Shown: piece after piece, positions 36,926 to 46,736 of the stretch
How the letters are laid out: each line of letters begins with the position of its first letter
How positions within the stretch are numbered: the stretch's first letter is position 1
From: Nitrosomonas marina
GTDB lineage: Bacteria; Pseudomonadota; Gammaproteobacteria; Burkholderiales; Nitrosomonadaceae
Assembly: GCF_900110145.1 (NCBI RefSeq)
Contig: NZ_FOCP01000023.1
Span: 1-50,665, forward strand
Direction: 5' to 3'
DNA length: 50,665 bases
Translations under genes and position numbers: made by a program
Notes under the pieces: generated by a model
The model's database searches: none
Seen by the model: only the letters and a program-made list of their open reading frames with translations
Told to the model about the DNA's origin: nothing

Positions 36926-37825
36926 ATGAATATTGCACAACTCAACGCCGCACACGGCATAGCACAATCAGTCGAATTTATCGAAGGCAGCGGCGGACTG
37001 ACTATGATCAAGGTCGACACACCCAAAGCCAGAGCGCTGATTTCAACCCATGCCGGACAGGTGTTGTCGTTTCAACCGACGGGTGAAGAAGATCTGCTGT
37101 TTTTAAGCGAAAAGGCCTATTATCAGAGTGGGAAGGCGATCAAAGGCGGTACGCCTATCTGCTGGCCGTGGTTCGGGCCTGATCCAGAGGGCAAGGGACG
37201 GCCAGGTCATGGCTTCGTTCGTAACCGTGCGTGGAATGTGATCAATACGCAAGTCATTGCCAATGGCGCCGTCAAAATTACGCTCGGACTGTCGGAGACA
37301 CCGGATACCATGGAAATCTGGCCACATGCGTTCGAATTGACTCAGGAAATCGTCATCGGAGATTCACTCAACCTGACCCTGTGCACGCGCAACACCGGTA
37401 CCGATTTATTCACCATCACACAGGGTTTTCATACGTATTTCAAAATCGGCGATATCAATCAAACCAGCGTACTCGGATTTCAGGATTGTGGCTATATTGA
37501 TAAAGCCGATGACAGTGCAGAAAAACAGCAGACTGGTGAAGTCACTGTTGCCAGCGAGGTCGATCGCATATATCGGCATGTCAGCAATACTCAGATCATC
37601 GACGACAAAGCGCTTGACCGTTGCATCCAGATTCTCTCACAAGGCAACAAGACCGCTGTGGTATGGAATCCATGGGAAAAAATTTCCAAAGAAATGGCCG
37701 ATCTCGAAGACTCCGATTATCAGCGCTTTATCTGTGTGGAAACCACGAATGCGGCAGATGATGTGATCGGAATCGCACCGGGTGAGGAATTCAGGCTGGT
37801 GGCGGATTATCGCGTGATGCGGTAA
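36926..37825 (+). CDS. D-hexose-6-phosphate mutarotase (YeaD-like)
   Basis: A 299-residue galactose-mutarotase-like protein. GGTPICWPWFGPDPEGKG and HGFVRNRAW provide substrate-binding and catalytic segments, QGFHTYFKIGD the second histidine, and WNPWEK and YQRFICVE the C-terminal glutamate region. It interconverts anomers of glucose-6-phosphate. Follows purT by 29 bases; it may be cotranscribed. Confidence 0.88.
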   Translation: MNIAQLNAAHGIAQSVEFIEGSGGLTMIKVDTPKARALISTHAGQVLSFQPTGEEDLLFLSEKAYYQSGKAIKGGTPICWPWFGPDPEGKGRPGHGFVRNRAWNVINTQVIANGAVKITLGLSETPDTMEIWPHAFELTQEIVIGDSLNLTLCTRNTGTDLFTITQGFHTYFKIGDINQTSVLGFQDCGYIDKADDSAEKQQTGEVTVASEVDRIYRHVSNTQIIDDKALDRCIQILSQGNKTAVVWNPWEKISKEMADLEDSDYQRFICVETTNAADDVIGIAPGEEFRLVADYRVMR

Positions 37826-38188
37826 TTCAAGAAAAAAACATTGAATCAGTTTTGAAAAAGACCGGGTATTCAGGTCATGTGATTTCCCAAAGACGAGCAT
37901 GATAAGTTTTGTCAGCCTGCCTCGAGTTGAATTTACCCGTCAATGCTGATGCTGCAGTGTTTGAGAATCTCTCTTCCAAAGTTAAAGCCAGGAGAATTTA
38001 AGCTAACGTTATGATCAGTGATGGTGTGCGAAAGCAGATTGATTTGACTGAGAACGTGCAGCGAATATCTGCAAAACTTCAGTAAAAAGTGTTGGCTTGG
38101 CGTAGCCGGTCTTTGCAGTATGTATCGTTACAGGTGGAAGTTGTTATCTTGTGTACTAAATGCAACAGCAGTATCAATGGAGGATTTA
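37826..38188. other. Intergenic region, no clear gene
   Basis: This 363-base gap has no frame of convincing length. One frame reads ACLELNLPVNADAAVFENLS onward to a TAA, then continues in frame through a 24-codon frame (38011-38085, beginning MISDGVRKQIDL). It could be a decayed gene, but nothing is recognisable and no ribosome site is spaced correctly. No terminator hairpin was found. Confidence 0.4.
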
Positions 38189-38485
38189 ATGCTGGTGACT
38201 TTCAAAACAGATGTTGGCAACATTACCATGTTTGGTAATGATGCACTTCAAATGATCAAGATGATGGGGCACAGCGAAACCGTACCCGGCGCTATTCTGG
38301 CTGATGAGGTGCCGCAGGCGCTCAGCCGCTTGAAAGCGGCGTTGAGAAAGGAACAAAATGTTGCGCCATCTGATGAAGACGACGATGAGAATGAGCCTGT
38401 AGTCAGTACCGCGCACAGAGGATTGCCGTTGGTAAATCTATTGACTGACGCGGTAGCTGCCGGGTGTAACGTGATGTGGGAATAA
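38189..38485 (+). CDS. DUF1840 family protein
   Basis: A 98-residue cytoplasmic protein with the family opening MLVTFKTDVGNITMFGNDAL and the MMGHSETVPGAILADEVP block, followed by an acidic linker (EDDDENE). DUF1840 has no assigned function and is largely betaproteobacterial. The start at 38189 follows GGAGG by five bases; the open frame extends 23 codons upstream without support. Convergent with rnk. Confidence 0.85.
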   Translation: MLVTFKTDVGNITMFGNDALQMIKMMGHSETVPGAILADEVPQALSRLKAALRKEQNVAPSDEDDDENEPVVSTAHRGLPLVNLLTDAVAAGCNVMWE

Positions 38486-38515
38486 CTGTCACCCGGCATC
38501 TGGGATTATCGGAAA

Positions 38516-38929
38516 TCAGCGATGGTATATTCCGGTGCGTTCAGGCTGGTAGGTAATTTCACTTAAGTTAACGCGCAGAATGCCGCCCCCGGGTTTGGGC
38601 CAATCGATGGTGTCCCCCCGGGAAAGACCGAGCAGTGCGCTGCCGACCGGCGCAAGCACTGAAATCTTATCGCCGCTGCTATCTATATCCTCGGGATAAA
38701 CCAGTGTCATGCAAAATTCTTCTGATGATGATTCCACTGTGAATCTGACAGTGGAATTCATGGTCACCACTGTTGGCGGAATAGCGTCTGGCTCGACAAT
38801 ATCCGCCCGTGATAGCTCGGCTTCCAAGGCGTTGCTGCCAGGAAAAGTGTTGCCGTGAATAGATTCAAGCAGCGCATACAGCCGCTCTGCGTCCAGCGAT
38901 GAAATGATAATTTTGGGTTTGTTACTCAA
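38516..38929 (-). CDS. rnk: Regulator of nucleoside diphosphate kinase (Rnk)
   Basis: A 137-residue GreA/GreB-related protein: an N-terminal coiled segment with ERLYALLES and a C-terminal FKBP-like domain with VYPEDIDSSGDKISVLAPVGSALLGLSRGD. Rnk binds RNA polymerase like Gre factors and influences NDK levels. The coiled coil is short and lacks the acidic tip of GreA, which is why Rnk is favoured. Confidence 0.85.
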   Translation of the reverse strand: MSNKPKIIISSLDAERLYALLESIHGNTFPGSNALEAELSRADIVEPDAIPPTVVTMNSTVRFTVESSSEEFCMTLVYPEDIDSSGDKISVLAPVGSALLGLSRGDTIDWPKPGGGILRVNLSEITYQPERTGIYHR

Positions 38930-39344
38930 TGTGATTACCTTTCTAGCAACAATAAATCGATTGGCTGATTTCCAGCTGGTTCGGGGGCGTCGTAAATCGG
39001 ATATGCGATTTGATCTTTAGCAACTTTCAGGCAGTATTCCTGGCTTAGTGACCAGCTCGCACCGGCCTGTTATCTCAATCTATAACGCTAAAATCCCGTC
39101 AACGAACCACAACAGGTCTGTACGGGATCTCTTCAACTAGCCGGATTATTGGAAAATATTCTTTTTTACATTGGATCTGGAGTCTGCGTAATTAAAAATT
39201 TCTGGATATTGCCAGAAGCTGGTGGTCTACCAATCAACAGGCTATCCAGTCAGATCCAACTCATGCACATCCGGCCAATCTTGATTTTCATTACCAAGGG
39301 TGCAAGAGCTGGATCAGATCGTTCAGTGTGACAGTTCGCCGGAG
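38930..39344. other. Intergenic region with inverted repeats
   Basis: A 415-base gap without a credible gene. A perfect nine-base inverted repeat, TTGGATCTG at 39171-39179 and CAGATCCAA at 39251-39259, encloses 71 bases, and a shorter ATCCCGT / ACGGGAT pair lies further left (near 39092-39128). They may reflect a structured RNA or decayed element, but no family is recognised. Confidence 0.35.
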
Positions 39345-39731
39345 TTAATGGTGACCGGTTTGCTCCGCTTCTGCCGCATGGTCGGACATTAAATCCTGTG
39401 ATGCCATTGTCTGGTGATAAGCGGCCTTGTCCAGATAAGCCGTTGCCGCTGATTCGCAGCCACGAATTTTATTTGCAACATAGTTTTTCAGGTTTCGTCC
39501 ATTTGCTTCAAAGAAACTGAAATGCGGCTTGCGGTTTAGCACCTCCAGTATCTCCATTTGCTCCTTTATTCGGTCCTGCATGTCACTGGCCATACTTTCA
39601 TACTGGCGGGCCAGAATATCGTGACCGAGACAATCCTCATCATTATGAGCAGATGCAAAAGAATTCATTGAAATATCTAAAATCAGAATCGTAAAAAAAG
39701 ATATCAACACAATTAATTTACCAGTTTTCAT
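39345..39731 (-). CDS. Small exported hypothetical protein
   Basis: A 128-residue protein with a clear signal peptide (about 1-28, ending SFASA). The mature chain is helical and rich in Ala, Glu, His and Met, with two cysteines (Cys34, Cys91 region), and ends in a HAAEAEQTGHH tail with several histidines that could bind metal. It has a GGAG ribosome site. No family recognised. Both flanks are long intergenic regions, so it is probably monocistronic. Confidence 0.7.
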   Translation of the reverse strand: MKTGKLIVLISFFTILILDISMNSFASAHNDEDCLGHDILARQYESMASDMQDRIKEQMEILEVLNRKPHFSFFEANGRNLKNYVANKIRGCESAATAYLDKAAYHQTMASQDLMSDHAAEAEQTGHH

Positions 39732-40016
39732 ACTATCTACTCCATGTGAATTGGCGAGTTTGCATCGTATGCAATTCGATACGATAATTAAATTGGGGAA
39801 ACCATTGTTTTTTCCTCAGTGAAACTATTATTGACCGTACTGCGAGGTTGCTGACCGACCGGCCGGACTAATAACGACTGCCGCTCGTTAAAACATGACA
39901 AGGAAGCAAAAGAATTTTAATTACGTTGCACCAATATGAAACACATCCAGCTGCTTTCCTGTCAGATATGCAAGAGCGGTGCGTGCAAGGCTTAAACCAA
40001 AGCATTTATATCGGTT

Positions 40017-40045
40017 TTACCTGGATGAACTGTCCGCGTTATAAT
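40017..40045 (+). promoter_or_regulatory. Putative sigma-70 promoter of the Mth938-like gene
   Basis: A perfect TATAAT (40040-40045) has a TTACCT -35 candidate (40017-40022) with the ideal 17-base spacer. It is 74 bases upstream of the TTG start at 40120. The rest of the 388-base gap (39732-40119) shows no gene. Confidence 0.45.
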
Positions 40046-40119
40046 TAAAGCCATTCATAAATTGAAGTGGTACCGTTTTTTTTCAGCAATTCCAATTCAT
40101 CAGACCACAGGAGCTTCTT

Positions 40120-40488
40120 TTGAAATTACATCTCGCAAATTTTGATCAGCAGAATGTGTTTTCCGGTTATGGTGATGGCTATGTCATGATCAATCGAGTT
40201 CGCCACGAGCAGAATTTGATAGTTTTTCCCGATGAGATTATCGAGCAATGGCCTGTGGATTCTGTTGGTGGGCTTAGTTTAGAGCATTTCGACAGTGTCT
40301 TGCCGCGCAAACCGGAGATTATCCTGCTGGGTACCGGTACGCAGCTCAAATTTCCCGATTACGCCTTGATGGCCAGAATCATTCAGACGGGTATCGGATT
40401 TGAAGTCATGGACACCCAGGCTGCCTGCCGTACTTACAATATTCTCGTCGAGGAAGACCGCCAGGTAGCAGCGGCGATTATACTGTAG
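40120..40488 (+). CDS. Mth938-like domain protein (Xcc1710/NDUFAF3 family)
   Basis: A 122-residue single-domain protein with the family segments GYGDGYVMINRVRHEQNLIVFPD, EIILLGTGTQLKFP and GIGFEVMDTQAACRTYNIL. The family includes NDUFAF3, a complex I assembly factor, but the bacterial role is unproven. Start is TTG at 40120, chosen because an AGGAG lies seven bases upstream and a MKLHL start fits; the next ATG would remove the first strand. Confidence 0.85.
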   Translation: MKLHLANFDQQNVFSGYGDGYVMINRVRHEQNLIVFPDEIIEQWPVDSVGGLSLEHFDSVLPRKPEIILLGTGTQLKFPDYALMARIIQTGIGFEVMDTQAACRTYNILVEEDRQVAAAIIL

Positions 40489-40640
40489 TCCGTCTCGAAT
40501 ATTTTACTGAATACCGTGAAAACAAAATTCGACCTGCGCGCAACACATTGGAAATAGAACTGGCGCAAACTAAGCCTGCAGGTTGCAAATGCCAGCCACA
40601 GCCTTTTTCTCAGCGTTGGTGATACTAACGCAACAGTGGT

Positions 40641-41399
40641 TTATCCAAAACCGGGCCAGTAGTGGCTATCAGGCAGGGGCCGCTTACCAAATATTGCCTG
40701 ACCTACGCGTACGACAGTAGCGCCTTCTTCTATCGCCAGTTCGAAATCACCGGACATGCCCATCGAAAGTTCATCGAACGACAAACCCGCTGGCGCAGTC
40801 TGGCGCAGCCGTTCCTGCAACTCACGCATACGGACGAAACAAGCGCGCACACGGTCATGATCGGTCGAGAAGATTGCCAGTGTCATCAGTCCCCTGATCT
40901 GCAGCGATGAATAATTTGGAAGCTGCCTGATGAAATCCTCTACATCTTCCGGTGGCAGACCAAATTTACTGGCTTCTCCAGAACTGTTGACCTGAACATA
41001 GACGTCCATGCCGCGGCCTGCGGACTGCAGGCGCTTGTCGAGCTCGGCGGCGACCTTCAGACTGTCAAGCGCCTGGAATTCATGCGCGAAGCGCGTAATG
41101 TATTTGACTTTATTGGTCTGCAGATGGCCGATGACACTCCATTTGATATTAAGATCGCCAAGTACTTCAGACTTTTCACGCGCCTCCTGCACCTTATTTT
41201 CACCCATTTCATGGCACCCGGCTGCATATGCGATGCGCAACCGCTCGGCTGGAACGGTTTTGGTAACAGGCAGCAGTCGCACGGACGATGGTTCACGTCC
41301 GGCTTTGGCGCATGCGTCGGCTATTTTTTGTCGAATGACTGCAAGATTGGTTTTGATTTCGTTTAATTGCTGTTCCGCCGTTGGTGTTGCCGCTTCCAA
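40641..41399 (-). CDS. PLP homeostasis protein (YggS family)
   Basis: A 252-residue alanine racemase-like TIM barrel without a second domain. The PLP lysine lies in LLPVTKTV; GENKVQEA, WSVIGHLQTNK and ELSMGMSGDFELAIEEG are family motifs. Members bind pyridoxal phosphate and keep its free level balanced. Transcribed toward the same end as the NTF2-like gene, nine bases apart. Confidence 0.93.
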   Translation of the reverse strand: MEAATPTAEQQLNEIKTNLAVIRQKIADACAKAGREPSSVRLLPVTKTVPAERLRIAYAAGCHEMGENKVQEAREKSEVLGDLNIKWSVIGHLQTNKVKYITRFAHEFQALDSLKVAAELDKRLQSAGRGMDVYVQVNSSGEASKFGLPPEDVEDFIRQLPNYSSLQIRGLMTLAIFSTDHDRVRACFVRMRELQERLRQTAPAGLSFDELSMGMSGDFELAIEEGATVVRVGQAIFGKRPLPDSHYWPGFG

Positions 41400-41408
41400 T
41401 TTGTTCTC

Positions 41409-41786
41409 CTAAATACTGCGTGTTGCCTGATGAAAAACCATTTTCCATTGATCGCCGCGTCGCTGCCAGATCGAGCTTCGAATAGATCCTGAATTTACTG
41501 CGTTAAAAGTTTTCGTTGCCTTTTCATGTTTGACAGCGCGGTAAATTGCTATGACCGTATTATTTGATAATCGTTTAATACGGAAATCCTGCAGCGACCA
41601 TTGCTGCGCGTTGTCCTTGTTCAGCAGCCATGATACCACCTGTTGTCTTGTATTGATCTGCCCGTTATTGTCAATTTCTTCAAATGTACTGTCGAGTAGC
41701 TCATCAATGACCGTCGGATTGGCCTGCATGTCTGTATGCAGCAGTTTCAACTCGAGTTGCTTGATTTGTGCCGCAATAGTCTCCAT
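41409..41786 (-). CDS. NTF2/DUF4440-like small protein
   Basis: A 125-residue alpha+beta protein with the cone-fold pattern of SnoaL/DUF4440 proteins: an N-terminal helix with LHTDMQANPTVIDELLDSTF, then a strand-rich end with VIAIYRAVKHEKAT and SIWQRRGDQWKMVFHQATR. Function unknown; many members bind small molecules or dimerise. The W-x-R-x-G-x-x-W-K-M-V-F-H-Q-A-T end is typical. Confidence 0.75.
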   Translation of the reverse strand: METIAAQIKQLELKLLHTDMQANPTVIDELLDSTFEEIDNNGQINTRQQVVSWLLNKDNAQQWSLQDFRIKRLSNNTVIAIYRAVKHEKATKTFNAVNSGSIRSSIWQRRGDQWKMVFHQATRSI

Positions 41787-41812
41787 ACGAAGGATAGCTT
41801 TTGTTGGCCGGT

Positions 41813-43912
41813 TTATTTGATGCGCATGCCTGGTAGCGCGCCAGAATCGGGACTCAGAATAAACAGCTCGCTGCCGCCACTTCCTGCTGCAAGCACCATG
41901 CCTTCGGACAGGCCGAACTTCATCTTGCGTGGAGCAAGGTTCGCGACCATAACGGTCATTCTGCCTATTAACTGGTCCGGATTGTATGCCGATTTGATTC
42001 CGGCAAATACCGTACGTTGTTCGCTGCCAATATCGAGCGTCAATTTCAACAGTTTGTCTGCACCTTCGACATGTTCCGCATTCATGATCTTGGCTACGCG
42101 CAAGTCGATTTTACTGAAATCGTCGATTGAAACCGTTTCTGTAATCGGTGCGATCGTTGTCTGCTTTGTTGCAGCAGTGGTTTTGGTTGAACCTGCCTGA
42201 TCTGCCGTCAGGCTTTCTCGATTCGCTTCCACCAATGCACCGATCTGTTTGCTCTCCATACGTGTCATTAAATGCTGGTATGCGTTAATGGTATGTCCAG
42301 GCGGTAGCAGCAACTGTGAAACCGGTTCGCTGTCAGCCAGTCGCGGCCATGTGAGTGGTCGGCAGTTCAAGAATGTTTCAACCTGGCGAATGGTTTCCGG
42401 CAGGATCGGCTTCAGATAACGTGACAGCAGATAAAAAAGTTGTATGCCCAGGCTGCAGATACGTTGCAATTCGGCATTCCTGCTTGCATCTTTGGCAATT
42501 TCCCAGGGCGCCATTTCATGAATAAATTCATTGGCTTCATCAGCAAATTTCATCATCTGCCGAACAGCTTGGGAATAATCGCGCTCCTCATACGCTGTTT
42601 CGATTGTGCCCGGACGCCAGTTTGTGAATCGTGTATCGATCAGTTGCTGCATGCTGATATAGCTATCTGCATCAACCAATTTGCCGTCAAAACGCTTGGC
42701 GATAAACCCGGCGCAGCGACTGGCAATATTGATGAACTTGCCAACCAGATCGGAATTGACGCGTACAATAAAATCGTCCAGATTTAGATCGATATCTTCC
42801 ATCGTACCGTTAAGCTTCGCAGCGTAGTAATAACGCAGCCATTCCGGATTTAGTCCTTGTTTCAGATAGCTGGCTGCGGTAATGAACGTTCCACGCGATT
42901 TGCTCATTTTTTCACCGTTTACTGTCAAAAAACCGTGTGCAAATATGCGTGTTGGTGTGCGGTAACCGGAGTTTTCGAGCATTGCGGGCCAGAACAATGC
43001 ATGAAAGTACAAAATATCCTTGCCAATAAAATGGTACAGCTCGGTATCCGTATCCTTGTGCCAGTAAGCGTCAAAATCAAGATCCTCACGTGTGCACAAG
43101 TGCTTAAAGCTACCCATGTAACCGATCGGCGCATCAAGCCAGACATAAAAATATTTTCCGGGTGCATCTGGGATTTCAAAACCGAAGTAGGGTGCGTCGC
43201 GCGAAATATCCCAATCCGAGAGTTTGTTTTCACCGGCATCGCCGAGCCATTCATGCATTTTATTGGCCGCTTCCGGCTGCAGATGTCCTGCGCGCGTCCA
43301 GCGGCGCAGAAAATCCACGCAACGCTGATCCGACAGACTGAAAAAATAATGCTCGGATGATTTTTTGATAGGAATGGCGCCTGAAATAGCAGAATACGGG
43401 TTTTTTAGATCAGTCGGGGCGTAGGCGGCGCCGCAGACCTCACAGGAATCGCCGTACTGGTCCCTGGCAGCGCACTTGGGGCATTCTCCTTTGACAAAAC
43501 GATCTGGCAGAAACATGTGTTTCTGCGGATCGTATAATTGCTCGATACCGCGCACCTGTACCAACCCGGCTGCTTTCAGTTTGTGATAAATATCTTCCGA
43601 GTAGTGACGTGTTTCGTCGGAATGCGTGCTGTAATAACTGTCAAAATGAATATGAAAACCGGTGAAATCTTCGAAATGCTCATCGTGTACGCGGGCAATC
43701 AGCGCTTCCGGAGTGATACCCTCTTTTTCGGCGCGCAGCATAATTGGGGTGCCGTGTGTGTCATCGGCGCAGACATAATAAATTTCATGGCCGCGCATTT
43801 TCTGAAAACGCACCCAGATATCCGTCTGGATATATTCCACCAGATGGCCCAGATGGATGCTGCCATTCGCATAGGGTAGCGCTGAAGTCACCAGAATTCT
43901 TCGTTTAGTCAT
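41813..43912 (-). CDS. metG: Methionyl-tRNA synthetase
   Basis: A 699-residue class I synthetase. The HIGH motif is HLGH (20-23), the KMSKS loop is at 335-339, and zinc-binding Cys144, 147, 157 and 160 form two CxxC knuckles. The C-terminal tRNA-binding OB domain (about 595-699, [28 protein letters not shown]) provides dimerisation. Essential gene; divergent from the ApbC gene. Confidence 0.98.
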   Translation of the reverse strand: MTKRRILVTSALPYANGSIHLGHLVEYIQTDIWVRFQKMRGHEIYYVCADDTHGTPIMLRAEKEGITPEALIARVHDEHFEDFTGFHIHFDSYYSTHSDETRHYSEDIYHKLKAAGLVQVRGIEQLYDPQKHMFLPDRFVKGECPKCAARDQYGDSCEVCGAAYAPTDLKNPYSAISGAIPIKKSSEHYFFSLSDQRCVDFLRRWTRAGHLQPEAANKMHEWLGDAGENKLSDWDISRDAPYFGFEIPDAPGKYFYVWLDAPIGYMGSFKHLCTREDLDFDAYWHKDTDTELYHFIGKDILYFHALFWPAMLENSGYRTPTRIFAHGFLTVNGEKMSKSRGTFITAASYLKQGLNPEWLRYYYAAKLNGTMEDIDLNLDDFIVRVNSDLVGKFINIASRCAGFIAKRFDGKLVDADSYISMQQLIDTRFTNWRPGTIETAYEERDYSQAVRQMMKFADEANEFIHEMAPWEIAKDASRNAELQRICSLGIQLFYLLSRYLKPILPETIRQVETFLNCRPLTWPRLADSEPVSQLLLPPGHTINAYQHLMTRMESKQIGALVEANRESLTADQAGSTKTTAATKQTTIAPITETVSIDDFSKIDLRVAKIMNAEHVEGADKLLKLTLDIGSEQRTVFAGIKSAYNPDQLIGRMTVMVANLAPRKMKFGLSEGMVLAAGSGGSELFILSPDSGALPGMRIK

Positions 43913-44214
43913 TCGTAAGTTAAGTTATCGTTCAATGTTCGTTAAATGGTTGGGCAGAATGTTGAAAGCCGATTTCTTGTGGCATCCGACGTAAAACGAA
44001 AACAAATATAAAACAGTATTTATGTGTAATAAATAACCATCTGGTATCTGTGTCTGATGCGGCATCGGTAACATGGAATGATGTTCAACGGACTGCCAAA
44101 GGGGTATTCTAACAAATTGTGTCAGTGACCTGATATTTGTTACCATGCCAATTTCAACTGATTGCATTTCTGCGCCATGATCAACCAGTGGCTGCAGTAT
44201 TGAGGAGTTTTTGA
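43913..44214. other. Divergent intergenic region between metG and apbC
   Basis: A 302-base AT-rich gap that should hold both promoters. No T-box, riboswitch or clean sigma-70 pair is recognised. A GAGGAG ribosome site for the plus-strand gene lies at its right end. Confidence 0.45.
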
Positions 44215-45303
44215 GTGACCATATCTGAACAACACATTCAATCCGCGCTTGATAATGTAATAGACTCTACAACAGGAAAAACTTATACCGCTACCGGCTC
44301 CATACAGAATATTCGTATTGATGGCGCTAACGTGGCACTGGACGTTGAACTGGGCTACCCGGGCAACAGCGTCAAGGCTGATGTGCAGCAGCAGATAATT
44401 TCTGCTTTGCAGACCATTCCAGGCATTGACAAAATCAGTGTGACTGTTTCCAGCAAAATAGCACCGCACGGGGTGCAGGGTGGGGTCAAGCTGATACCCG
44501 GCATCAAGAACATTATCGCTGTGGCATCTGGCAAAGGCGGCGTTGGTAAATCCGCCACTGCAGTCAATATAGCACTGGCACTGGCAGCAGAAGGCGCCAG
44601 TGTCGGCATACTCGATGCCGATATTTACGGGCCATCCCAACCGCAAATGCTTGGTATTACTCAGCAGCCGGAATCCCTTGATGGCAAATCGATGGAACCG
44701 GTTATCGCGCATGGGTTGCAGGCGATGTCGATTGGATTGCTGATCGATACTGAAACACCGATGGTCTGGCGTGGTCCGATGGTGACCCAGGCATTGCAGC
44801 AATTGCTGAATGATACCAACTGGAAGGATGTGGATTATCTGATTGTGGACATGCCACCTGGTACCGGTGACATACAGCTGACACTGGCGCAGAAAATTCC
44901 AGTTACCGGTGCAGTGATTGTTACTACACCACAGGACATTGCCTTGCTTGACGCACGCAAGGGACTCAAAATGTTTGAGAAGGTCGGTATACCGATATTC
45001 GGGATTGTCGAGAATATGAGTACGCACATTTGTTCAAATTGCGGACATGCCGAATCGATATTTGGTACCGGAGGTGGAGAAAAAATGTGTAGAGATTATG
45101 AAGTGGATTTTCTCGGTGCACTACCGCTGGACATTCAGATACGCGAACATACAGATAGCGGCAAGCCCAGCGTCATTGCGGACCCTTCGGGTAAAATAGC
45201 GGAAACCTATCGCACGATAGCACGTAAAATCGCTGTAAAAATAGCCGAATCTGCTGAAGATCACTCGGAGATATTTGCCAAAATCATCATGGAAAACGAT
45301 TGA
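44215..45303 (+). CDS. apbC: ApbC/Mrp iron-sulfur cluster carrier ATPase
   Basis: A 362-residue protein: an N-terminal MIP18/DUF59 domain (about 1-90) and a deviant-Walker P-loop ATPase (ASGKGGVGKSATAVNIALALA, near 102). A CSNCGH segment near residue 270 supplies the cluster-binding CxxC. It delivers Fe-S clusters to apo-proteins. Start is GTG with a GAGGAG site. Confidence 0.93.
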   Translation: MTISEQHIQSALDNVIDSTTGKTYTATGSIQNIRIDGANVALDVELGYPGNSVKADVQQQIISALQTIPGIDKISVTVSSKIAPHGVQGGVKLIPGIKNIIAVASGKGGVGKSATAVNIALALAAEGASVGILDADIYGPSQPQMLGITQQPESLDGKSMEPVIAHGLQAMSIGLLIDTETPMVWRGPMVTQALQQLLNDTNWKDVDYLIVDMPPGTGDIQLTLAQKIPVTGAVIVTTPQDIALLDARKGLKMFEKVGIPIFGIVENMSTHICSNCGHAESIFGTGGGEKMCRDYEVDFLGALPLDIQIREHTDSGKPSVIADPSGKIAETYRTIARKIAVKIAESAEDHSEIFAKIIMEND

Positions 45304-45328
45304 CTTTATCTGGCGGCGCTAAACATAA

Positions 45329-45895
45329 ATGACAATAAAATCAGATAAATGGATTCGGCGTATGGCGCTGGAACATGGTATGATCGAGCCTTTTGAACCC
45401 GGCCAGATCCGGCAGAAAGATAACCACTCGATTGTCTCCTATGGTACGTCAAGCTACGGCTACGATATTCGCTGTTCGGATGAGTTCAAGCTGTTTACCA
45501 ATATTAACACCACGATTGTCGATCCAAAGAATTTCGATTCCAATTCGTTCGTAGACGTAAAAAACGATATCTGCATCATCCCGCCAAATTCATTCGCGCT
45601 GGCGCGAACAGTAGAATATTTCCGTATACCGCGTAATGTGCTTACCATTTGTCTTGGTAAATCCACCTACGCCCGCTGTGGTATTATTGTAAACGTGACC
45701 CCGTTTGAGCCAGAATGGGAGGGATATGTAACGCTGGAGTTTTCCAACACCACGCCGCTTCCGGCAAAAATCTATGCCAACGAAGGTGTCGCCCAGGTTA
45801 TTTTTTTCGAATCTGATGAAGCATGCGAAACATCTTATAAGGATCGTGGCGGCAAATATCAGCGGCAGAACGGTGTAACACTCCCGAAAATGTGA
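45329..45895 (+). CDS. dcd: dCTP deaminase
   Basis: A 188-residue trimeric enzyme making dUTP from dCTP for dTTP synthesis. [24 protein letters not shown] and [20 protein letters not shown] contain the conserved active-site and nucleotide-binding residues, including the catalytic glutamate. Begins 25 bases after apbC. Confidence 0.97.
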   Translation: MTIKSDKWIRRMALEHGMIEPFEPGQIRQKDNHSIVSYGTSSYGYDIRCSDEFKLFTNINTTIVDPKNFDSNSFVDVKNDICIIPPNSFALARTVEYFRIPRNVLTICLGKSTYARCGIIVNVTPFEPEWEGYVTLEFSNTTPLPAKIYANEGVAQVIFFESDEACETSYKDRGGKYQRQNGVTLPKM

Positions 45896-45925
45896 ATAAA
45901 CACAAATGATAGAGGTACCCGGCAA

Positions 45926-46510
45926 ATGAACTCACGATATCAAACTGACATCAGTCATGCTATCAAACCGTTAGTTGGATTGCTGTTGATTATCAACTGT
46001 ATGCCGGCTGTATCAGGTGAAAACCGAACCAGCCAAAATAACGAATTGTTGAATGCTGTCGAAATCTCTGGAATATCGATTTCGACACCACCGGAAGAAA
46101 TTGCGGATATACTGGATGGGCAGGGTTATACACAGGTCAACAGTTCGCTGTTTACCAAACAGGAGCAACTGGACAATAGACGTAAGACGATTTTCAGGTT
46201 CGAAGTTGAAAACACGGCTGCATACCGCCAGATCACATATCATAGAAGTCTGAGCGGTGGACGTGTCAAGTCGTCTGTTGAAGAAAAGCCAATACCAGCA
46301 TTTGAGATTGATACTGCGCAACAACTTTATCAGATCATCTGTGCAGATGTAACTGAAGACGTCAAAACCGATCGATCCTGTGAATCGGCTGAACAGAAGC
46401 GTATATACGCCGGACAGGGGCGTTTTATCGATATTGACGATCACTGGGCGGTGCAATTGAGCGCTACCGATTCGAATTCAGCGTTCGGGATAAGGTACAC
46501 ATACGAATAG
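45926..46510 (+). CDS. Exported hypothetical protein
   Basis: A 194-residue protein with a hydrophobic N-terminal segment (about 14-30, VGLLLIINCMPAVSG) that looks like a signal peptide. The mature part is beta-rich with AAYRQITYHRSLSGGR and an ADVTEDVKTDRSCE stretch; two cysteines may pair. It has a GAGG ribosome site 30 bases after dcd and precedes the tRNA. No family is recognised. Confidence 0.7.
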   Translation: MNSRYQTDISHAIKPLVGLLLIINCMPAVSGENRTSQNNELLNAVEISGISISTPPEEIADILDGQGYTQVNSSLFTKQEQLDNRRKTIFRFEVENTAAYRQITYHRSLSGGRVKSSVEEKPIPAFEIDTAQQLYQIICADVTEDVKTDRSCESAEQKRIYAGQGRFIDIDDHWAVQLSATDSNSAFGIRYTYE

Positions 46511-46621
46511 CGGTATTGCAGATCACTGCGGAGTATCAGTTGCTCTTAAACCTGAACTGGTTTATCCTGTGCCACCTTTTTTAATGCGCCGGGCCAGAAC
46601 AACTGGTTGGCAATTAATTTC

Positions 46622-46713
46622 GGAGAAGTGACCGAGCGGTCGAAGGTGCACGCCTGGAAAGCGTGTGTACGGTTTGTACCGTACCGCGGGTTCGAATCCC
46701 GCCTTCTCCGCCA
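46622..46713 (+). tRNA. tRNA-Ser(GGA)
   Basis: A class II tRNA of 92 bases with the acceptor stem GGAGAAG/CTTCTCC, an encoded CCA end, a T-loop GGTTCGAATCCC and a long variable arm. The anticodon loop CTGGAAA gives GGA, reading serine codons UCC and UCU. It is the apparent integration site of the element that begins just downstream. Confidence 0.95.
46690..46713 (+). mobile_element. Probable attL within the tRNA-Ser 3' end
   Basis: The integrase stop lies 24 bases from the tRNA CCA end, the usual layout of an element integrated into the 3' part of a tRNA gene. The 3' T-arm/acceptor sequence is the expected crossover core. The matching right-hand copy would be beyond 50665 and is not seen, so the exact core is not determined. 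Confidence 0.45.
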
Positions 46714-46736
46714 TTTTTTCATTGTAAATCAATAAC

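Noticed and set aside
38011..38085. A 24-codon frame starting MISDGVRKQIDL as a small gene
   Set aside because: No properly spaced ribosome site and no recognised similarity; mentioned only as possible gene decay.
39149..39331. A 60-codon plus-strand frame in the gap right of rnk
   Set aside because: No ribosome site, no recognisable sequence, and codon content unlike neighbouring genes.
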